Positions 6,599-10,751 of a DNA stretch of 10,751 nucleotides are shown one piece after another. The DNA lies in the NCBI GenBank assembly GCA_947303535.1, contig CAMYYQ010000015.1, positions 1 through 10,751 of the forward strand. Direction: 5' to 3'. Position numbers and translations under genes: made by a program. The DNA comes from an uncultured Ruminococcus sp. GTDB taxonomy: Bacteria > Bacillota_A > Clostridia > Oscillospirales > Ruminococcaceae. The notes beneath the pieces are model-generated. The model was given only the letters and a program-made list of their open reading frames with translations. It was not told the DNA's origin and made no database searches. Every line of letters begins with the position of its first letter. Positions within the stretch are counted from its first letter, which is position 1.

Positions 6599-7741
6599 AT
6601 GAAAAAAGCAATAGCAACTATACTCTCTGCTGCAATGTTAAGTTCTATGGTTTCCTGCGGAAATACAAAGGCAGGAAGCAAGGAAACTTCAAAAAATGAT
6701 AATAACGGCGCAGGAAAAACTATAGGTATCGCTATGCCTGCACAGGAGCTTGAACGCTGGAACAGTGACGGCGAATACCTTAAAAGCCAGTTTGAAGCGG
6801 CAGGCTATAAGGTAGAGCTCAAGTTCTCAAACAATGATGCTACAAAGCAGAATAACGACATCATCGGTATGATAGATGACGGCGTTGATCTTCTTCTTGT
6901 TGCAGCTGTTGACGGAACAAGGCTTTCAAAAACTCTCGATTCAGCTAAGGAAAAAAATATCCCTGTTATCTCTTATGACCGTCTTATCGAAAACACAAAC
7001 TCTATCACATACTATATAACATTTGACAATTACGGCGTAGGTAAGCTTCAGGCTGAGTTTATAAAGGACGAACTCAAACTCAGCAGCGGTGCAGGACCAT
7101 TCAATATGGAGTTCGTTGCAGGTGATGCAGCCGACAGTAATGCCCGTTATTTCTTTGAAGGCGCTTACAAAGAACTGTCAGATTATATCAACGACGGAAC
7201 TCTTGTGATCCCTTCAGGCAAAAAGACTTTTGAAAGAGTTGCTACCTCAGGCTGGACTACAGATAATGCCGAAAAGGATATGAAGTCTACTCTTAAAACG
7301 GCTTATTCAGACGGCAAAGAGCTCGATGCAGTTCTCTGCGCAAACGATTCAACAGCTCTCGGCGTAGCCAAGGCTCTTGATTCGGATTATACGGGTTCAT
7401 ACCCTGTAATAACAGGTCAGGACGGCGATGTCGCAAACCTCAAGAATATCGTTGACGGAAAACAGTCAATGACCGTTTTCAAGAACGTAAGAGATGAAGC
7501 AAGCGTCGCTTTCGAGGTCTGCAAGACTCTGCTCAACGGTGATATACCTGCCGCAGAATTTGCAAAGCAGCTCCCTGTAGATGTTAAGTATGATTCCGAA
7601 TCCTACAATAACGGCGTAAAGTATGTTCAGGCATATGTACTCGTTCCGTATGTAATAACTGCTGATAATCTCCAGCTTCTTGTAAATACAGGTATGTACA
7701 AGTGGGACAGCAATAACAAATATCTCGAATCTGCTAAATAA
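6599..7741 (+). CDS. ChvE-like sugar-binding lipoprotein (periplasmic-binding-protein fold)
   Basis: The protein is 380 aa with a lipoprotein signal ending in MVSC; Cys20 would be lipidated, anchoring it to the outer face of the membrane. A polar linker (21-39) precedes the binding domain. Throughout, it follows the pattern of Agrobacterium ChvE and the xylose/multiple-sugar binders: IGIAMPAQELERW (42-54), DDGVDLLLVAAVDG (93-106), IPVISYDRLI (121-130), YYITFDNYGVG (138-148), then GPFNMEFVAGD, LDAVLCANDSTALGVAKAL and ITGQDGDV. Length is normal for the family. Such proteins bind pentoses or hexoses and normally deliver them to an ABC importer; some also act in sugar sensing. The ribosome binding site AAGGGGG ends 7 nt before the ATG. 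Unlike usual family operons, no ATPase or permease follows; a strong terminator closes the transcript. It may serve a transporter encoded elsewhere or act as a sensor. The exact ligand is unknown. Confidence 0.93.
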   Translation: MKKAIATILSAAMLSSMVSCGNTKAGSKETSKNDNNGAGKTIGIAMPAQELERWNSDGEYLKSQFEAAGYKVELKFSNNDATKQNNDIIGMIDDGVDLLLVAAVDGTRLSKTLDSAKEKNIPVISYDRLIENTNSITYYITFDNYGVGKLQAEFIKDELKLSSGAGPFNMEFVAGDAADSNARYFFEGAYKELSDYINDGTLVIPSGKKTFERVATSGWTTDNAEKDMKSTLKTAYSDGKELDAVLCANDSTALGVAKALDSDYTGSYPVITGQDGDVANLKNIVDGKQSMTVFKNVRDEASVAFEVCKTLLNGDIPAAEFAKQLPVDVKYDSESYNNGVKYVQAYVLVPYVITADNLQLLVNTGMYKWDSNNKYLESAK

Positions 7742-7765
7742 AGCTGTGTAAATCATTGATCTTAT

Positions 7766-7807
7766 ATCAGGCATCTCCGTGTAATACTCGGAGATGCTTG
7801 ATTTTTT
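7766..7807 (+). terminator. Rho-independent terminator after the sugar-binding lipoprotein gene
   Basis: A 14-bp stem (7766-7779 with 7789-7802, one G-U wobble) has a 9-nt loop and a core of GCATCTCCG/CGGAGATGC. It is followed by a run of T. It lies 24 nt past the stop codon and separates this gene from the agr unit. Confidence 0.92.
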
Positions 7808-7896
7808 CATTTTTCAAACAATGCAAAAAAATATAAGAAATCTGCTGCAATAAACACCTATTTCTCCACTTTTTCTTAATATCGACATTTTTCCTC

Positions 7897-7936
7897 TGCA
7901 AGTATCTTGACTTTTTATTGCATTTTGATATATAAT
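7897..7936 (+). promoter_or_regulatory. Promoter of the agr-type operon, with TGCAA element
   Basis: TTGACT (7907-7912) and a perfect TATAAT (7931-7936) are separated by 18 bp. The start would be near 7943, giving a leader of about 85 nt. TGCAA (7897-7901) lies 5 bp upstream of the -35 box, matching the lipoprotein promoter and the right-edge sequence. I see no classic pair of LytTR direct repeats spaced one helical turn apart, so any LytTR binding site here would be non-standard. Confidence 0.72.
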
Positions 7937-8028
7937 TAATCTGATAACAGAAAGAACATAATTTAGTAATTTTATCGCAACAAGATACGCAAGCATCACT
8001 ATGTAAAGGAGTATAAGGGATATTAAGA

Positions 8029-8613
8029 ATGGATAGGATACTCGATGCGATAATGAAAAAACTGCTAAAGAGCGGTTACGTAAAAAACGATGATGCTGAA
8101 ATAGTTAGGTATGGTCTTGAAATTACCATAATGAAAACTGTCCTCACGTCATTGGCACTGATAATTGCAGCAATAATGAAAAGCTTCATTGCAGTAGTAA
8201 TATTTCTTATGTTTTTCATAATGCTGCGAAGCAACTGCGGAGGATATCATTCAAGCTCAAGGATAGCCTGCTTTATCCTCACTATTACAATGCTCATTGC
8301 ATTTATTGTAGTTTCAAAGCTGCTTCATTCGACTTCGAGGCTTTATGTCTCGGCACTTTTTTCAAGCACAGGAGCAATCATGATCTTTGTTTTTGCTCCG
8401 ACAGAAACACCCACAAAACCTTTTGATGATATTGAACGAAAGGTGTTCCGCCACCGTTCGCTGGCAGCTACAGCAGTTGCATTAACAGCCGCTGTGGTCA
8501 CAGCTGTATTCAGGTTGTATATGCCTTTGCTCTCGGTATCATCAGCGATATTTGTTACTGCGCTGCTGCTTGTCGCAGGACGCATCAGTAACAGGAGAGG
8601 AGCGAAATTATGA
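8029..8613 (+). CDS. agrB: AgrB-family membrane endopeptidase (accessory gene regulator B)
   Basis: The protein is 194 aa, the usual length for AgrB, with an amphipathic N-terminus and five to six hydrophobic segments (about 34-50, 52-66, 82-98, 105-123, 146-160 and 165-187). The catalytic pair is visible in LRSNCGGYHSSSRIAC: His74 and Cys81 are seven residues apart, as in Staphylococcus aureus AgrB (His77/Cys84), and the GG before the histidine is also a family hallmark. AgrB cuts the AgrD propeptide at its C-terminal side and helps form a thiolactone or lactone autoinducing peptide. No agrD candidate is visible on either side, which is the odd point of this locus. The start is supported by AAGGGA ending 8 nt upstream; another AAAGGAG lies further upstream at 8005-8011. 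Its stop codon overlaps the next start (ATGA), implying translational coupling. Confidence 0.93.
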   Translation: MDRILDAIMKKLLKSGYVKNDDAEIVRYGLEITIMKTVLTSLALIIAAIMKSFIAVVIFLMFFIMLRSNCGGYHSSSRIACFILTITMLIAFIVVSKLLHSTSRLYVSALFSSTGAIMIFVFAPTETPTKPFDDIERKVFRHRSLAATAVALTAAVVTAVFRLYMPLLSVSSAIFVTALLLVAGRISNRRGAKL

Positions 8614-9335
8614 TTAATATCGGTATCTGTGACGATGACAATGATATGATCCAGGCTTTGAAAAGTGCTATTTCGATCTATAGCAAGGATCACGCCATAG
8701 AATTCGACGTACACAGCTTCCAGAGCGGAGAAAAGCTGCTCGACAGCAAGCTCGATTTCGATCTTTTATTCCTTGATATCGAAATGGGCGGCATGGACGG
8801 TCTGAAAACAGCTCAGCTGTACAGACAGATCGACAGACGCGCAAGGATCGTATATGTTACCAATCATTCGGAACTTGCCCTGCAAAGCTATGCAGTCCAC
8901 CCCTTCGATTTCGTTGTAAAGCCATTTGAAAAGAGCCGTATTTTCACCGTTCTTGACGAGCTTACAAAGTATCTTTCGGAAAATGCGGATAAGGATACGG
9001 TAATACAGCTGAAAGGCGAGGACGGTCCTCTGCTGCTCAACCTGAAGAATATTTATGTATTCGAGTATACAGGCAACCGCAGGATAACCGTATACACCAA
9101 ATCCGAACAGTATCAGATAAAGGGAAGCCTTTCTGATGTTTTAAGCATAATCAACTCGGAAAGCTTTGTGTCGCCTCACAAAAGCTTTATAGTGAATATG
9201 GAGCACATCGATAAGCTCAATAACTTTACTCTGTATACCACCAACGGCATAGAAGTTCCTATAGCACAGAAAAAGCTAAAAGAATTCCACAATGAATTCA
9301 GCCGTTTTATAAAAAACTATATAAGGCAGGGCTAA
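8610..9335 (+). CDS. AgrA-like response regulator (receiver plus LytTR DNA-binding domain)
   Basis: The protein is 241 aa. Residues 1-120 form a receiver domain with acidic pocket D8/D9, phospho-acceptor Asp56 in DLLFLDIEMGGMDG, Thr84 in VYVTNH and Lys104 in VVKPFE, so it should be phosphorylatable. Residues about 130-238 form a LytTR domain with FEYTGNRRITVYT (151-163) and the signature SFVSPHKSFIVNMEHI (185-200), the DNA-contact type found in AgrA, VirR and ComE. Its partner is most likely the sensor kinase encoded 6 bp downstream. It starts inside the agrB stop codon (ATGA overlap) with AGGAGAGGAG 7 nt upstream, so the proteins are made together. By analogy with staphylococcal Agr it would activate its own operon; the shared promoter element is a possible target, but this is inference. 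Confidence 0.93.
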   Translation: MINIGICDDDNDMIQALKSAISIYSKDHAIEFDVHSFQSGEKLLDSKLDFDLLFLDIEMGGMDGLKTAQLYRQIDRRARIVYVTNHSELALQSYAVHPFDFVVKPFEKSRIFTVLDELTKYLSENADKDTVIQLKGEDGPLLLNLKNIYVFEYTGNRRITVYTKSEQYQIKGSLSDVLSIINSESFVSPHKSFIVNMEHIDKLNNFTLYTTNGIEVPIAQKKLKEFHNEFSRFIKNYIRQG

Positions 9336-9341
9336 AGTATT

Positions 9342-10670
9342 ATGATGTTCTTACTTCAAACGGCGACAATGCTCGCCTATTTCATTTATTCCTTTGTTTT
9401 GTATGATAAGATATATGTTTCAAGGAAAACGCCTTTTTGGCTAAAAGCACTTTGTGCTGTGGTGCTTTCTCTGATAGCTGCATACATAAAGAGATACGAA
9501 TTGCCCATAGTCAATCTTGCCGCTACGTTTTTCTCAATGATACTGCTCACGCTGCTCTTCTATAAGCCTGCGGGAAAAAGCTTCCTTATTTATGATACCT
9601 TTATCCTTGTAGTAATGCTTATAGTCGAAATGATAACAGCCTTTATTATGTCCTTGATCACAGGCGTACCGACACTTGAGCTTTCTCATCAGGTACCGGG
9701 TTATGCAGCCACAGCCATAATGGACTGGATAATCATGCTTGCATTAGCCAAAAGTTTCGTGTCCATAGACCCCGAAAAAGGTATAAATAATATAAGAACT
9801 CAAGAAGTTATCATGTTCTTCGGACTTATAATCGGTGAAATGCTGCTTCTGAATTTTCTTGCAGAGATCATCGACCTGTCAAAAACAGGCTATGAGATAG
9901 TTATTATACTTCTTCTGTTTCTGCTTCTTGACCTTTATCTTACTTATCTTATCAACCGCATCTCAAAAGCATATAAGACAGAAAAAGAACTTGAGCTTTT
10001 AACTCAGCAGTCAACGCTTCAGCTCAATGCTTATAATAAGCTCAACGAAAAGTATATAGCATCAAGAAAAGTCATACACGATGTACGAAAGCACATTGCC
10101 TCTCTCGAAGGCCTTATAAACACAAATAAAGCCAATGAAGCAGGAAAATACAGGGATATGCTCAATCTCGAGCTTAATAAGCTCATGCCTCGTTTCGAGT
10201 GCGACAACTCTATCCTAACTGTTGTTGTAAACAATAAGCTTGAAGCAGCGGACAATATGAAAGTCGACTTTCAGGTAAACGCCGAGTTCACAGAGATCGA
10301 TTTCATCTCAAATCTTGATATAACAGCGATCTTCTCAAATCTGCTCGACAATGCTTTTGAAGCCTGCGCAGAGCTCCCCGAGGAAAAACGTCATGTAACA
10401 CTTTCGATCACAAGACGTAATTATTTCGTTTTCATCTATGTCGAAAATAACTTTGAAAAGGTAAAGCAGGACGTAAAGAAACGATTCAAAAGTACCAAAA
10501 AAGGTCATCAGGGTATTGGTATGTCAAATATCAGAAGTGCCTGTGAAAAGTATCACGGAAACTTTAATGCGCATACCGAAAATGATATGTTTATAACAGA
10601 AATTCTCATACCGATCCCCGATTCTATGGTAAATAACAATATGATTCAAAAAGAGCACATAAATATATAA
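9342..10670 (+). CDS. AgrC-like sensor histidine kinase (GHKL type)
   Basis: The protein is 442 aa. Residues 1-205 hold six to seven hydrophobic segments (about 4-22, 33-49, 55-74, 83-107, 123-139, 155-177 and 185-205) and form the peptide-sensing membrane domain. A coiled-coil linker (about 206-240) leads to the phospho-acceptor region SRKVIHDVRKHIASLEG, with His246 as the likely phosphorylated histidine; HDxxK is typical of AgrC/VirS kinases. The GHKL ATPase domain has an N-box NLLDNAFEAC (333-342) and a glycine box KGHQGIGMSNI (387-397). A separate D-box is not obvious, as expected in this family. In the Agr model it binds the secreted cyclic peptide outside the cell and phosphorylates the adjacent response regulator. 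The gap to the regulator gene is 6 bp, with AGGG 10 nt before the first of two consecutive ATG codons. I see no clear terminator after the gene before the window ends. Confidence 0.92.
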   Translation: MMFLLQTATMLAYFIYSFVLYDKIYVSRKTPFWLKALCAVVLSLIAAYIKRYELPIVNLAATFFSMILLTLLFYKPAGKSFLIYDTFILVVMLIVEMITAFIMSLITGVPTLELSHQVPGYAATAIMDWIIMLALAKSFVSIDPEKGINNIRTQEVIMFFGLIIGEMLLLNFLAEIIDLSKTGYEIVIILLLFLLLDLYLTYLINRISKAYKTEKELELLTQQSTLQLNAYNKLNEKYIASRKVIHDVRKHIASLEGLINTNKANEAGKYRDMLNLELNKLMPRFECDNSILTVVVNNKLEAADNMKVDFQVNAEFTEIDFISNLDITAIFSNLLDNAFEACAELPEEKRHVTLSITRRNYFVFIYVENNFEKVKQDVKKRFKSTKKGHQGIGMSNIRSACEKYHGNFNAHTENDMFITEILIPIPDSMVNNNMIQKEHINI

Positions 10671-10726
10671 ATAATATATAAAAATCCTATAATTTCATAC
10701 TAAAAATGCAAATACACGGCGTTTAG

Positions 10727-10751
10727 TGCAAAAGCCTTGACTTTTTCGGAA
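10727..10751 (+). promoter_or_regulatory. Promoter-like sequence cut by the right edge
   Basis: TGCAA (10727-10731), 5 nt, then TTGACT followed by a T-run repeats the agr promoter's -35 region: over the 20 nt beginning with TGCAA, 16 match positions 7897-7916. The -10 box, if present, would lie just past the window. A gene expressed together with the agr operon may start there. Confidence 0.4.

Noticed and set aside
7814..7999. A 61-codon minus-strand frame upstream of agrB, considered as a hidden signal-peptide gene
   Set aside because: It overlaps the agr promoter in antisense, has no ribosome binding site and no AgrD-like layout (no acidic tail after a central cysteine). It is most likely chance in AT-rich DNA.
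8001..8006. ATG followed directly by TAA in the agr leader, considered as a minimal regulatory frame
   Set aside because: No ribosome binding site precedes it and a two-codon match is expected by chance.

Overview
The window looks like a chromosomal segment from a fibre-degrading gut or rumen Firmicute of the Ruminococcus type (Oscillospiraceae). This rests on a secreted protein ending in a two-repeat type I dockerin (the cellulosome docking module), a secreted family GH95 glycoside hydrolase, sigma-A-like promoters, strong AGGAG-type ribosome binding sites and AT-rich intergenic DNA. The genus is inferred from gene content and style; no marker gene such as rRNA is present.

Left part, minus strand (1-6360). 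The right-hand end of the window's minus-strand block starts with a Uup-type ABC-F ATPase (4432-6231), which has its own strong promoter and a structured leader. Next comes a secreted CotH-kinase-fold protein with a C-terminal dockerin (2272-4335). A rhomboid-fold membrane protein that lacks the catalytic dyad follows (about 1403-2059). It has its own consensus promoter, and a 105-bp inverted-repeat element lies in its leader. Last is the 5' part of a secreted GH95 fucosidase-family enzyme (1-1100), cut by the window edge; a perfect 20-bp palindrome lies just upstream of it. The GH95 enzyme and the dockerin protein point to extracellular glycan breakdown and cell-surface enzyme assembly.

Right part, plus strand (6480-10751). 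A ChvE-like sugar-binding lipoprotein (6599-7741) is transcribed alone from a consensus promoter and closed by a strong terminator, with no ABC transporter genes beside it. Behind that terminator lies a second unit encoding an Agr-type peptide quorum-sensing module: AgrB protease (8029-8613), a LytTR response regulator (8610-9335, overlapping agrB by 4 bp) and a GHKL-type sensor kinase (9342-10670). No AgrD signal-peptide gene is visible in the window. It may lie just past the right edge, where a promoter-like sequence begins.

The most interesting new observation is a short shared element, TGCAA-(5 nt)-TTGAC. It occurs at the same place over the -35 box of the sugar-binding-protein promoter, the agr promoter and the promoter-like sequence at the right edge. 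It is absent from the other promoters found here, which suggests that the plus-strand units share a regulator, possibly the LytTR regulator encoded in the cluster. The gene-free stretches of about 300 bases (1101-1402 and 6232-6598) hold only the promoters, leaders, terminator and palindrome listed.
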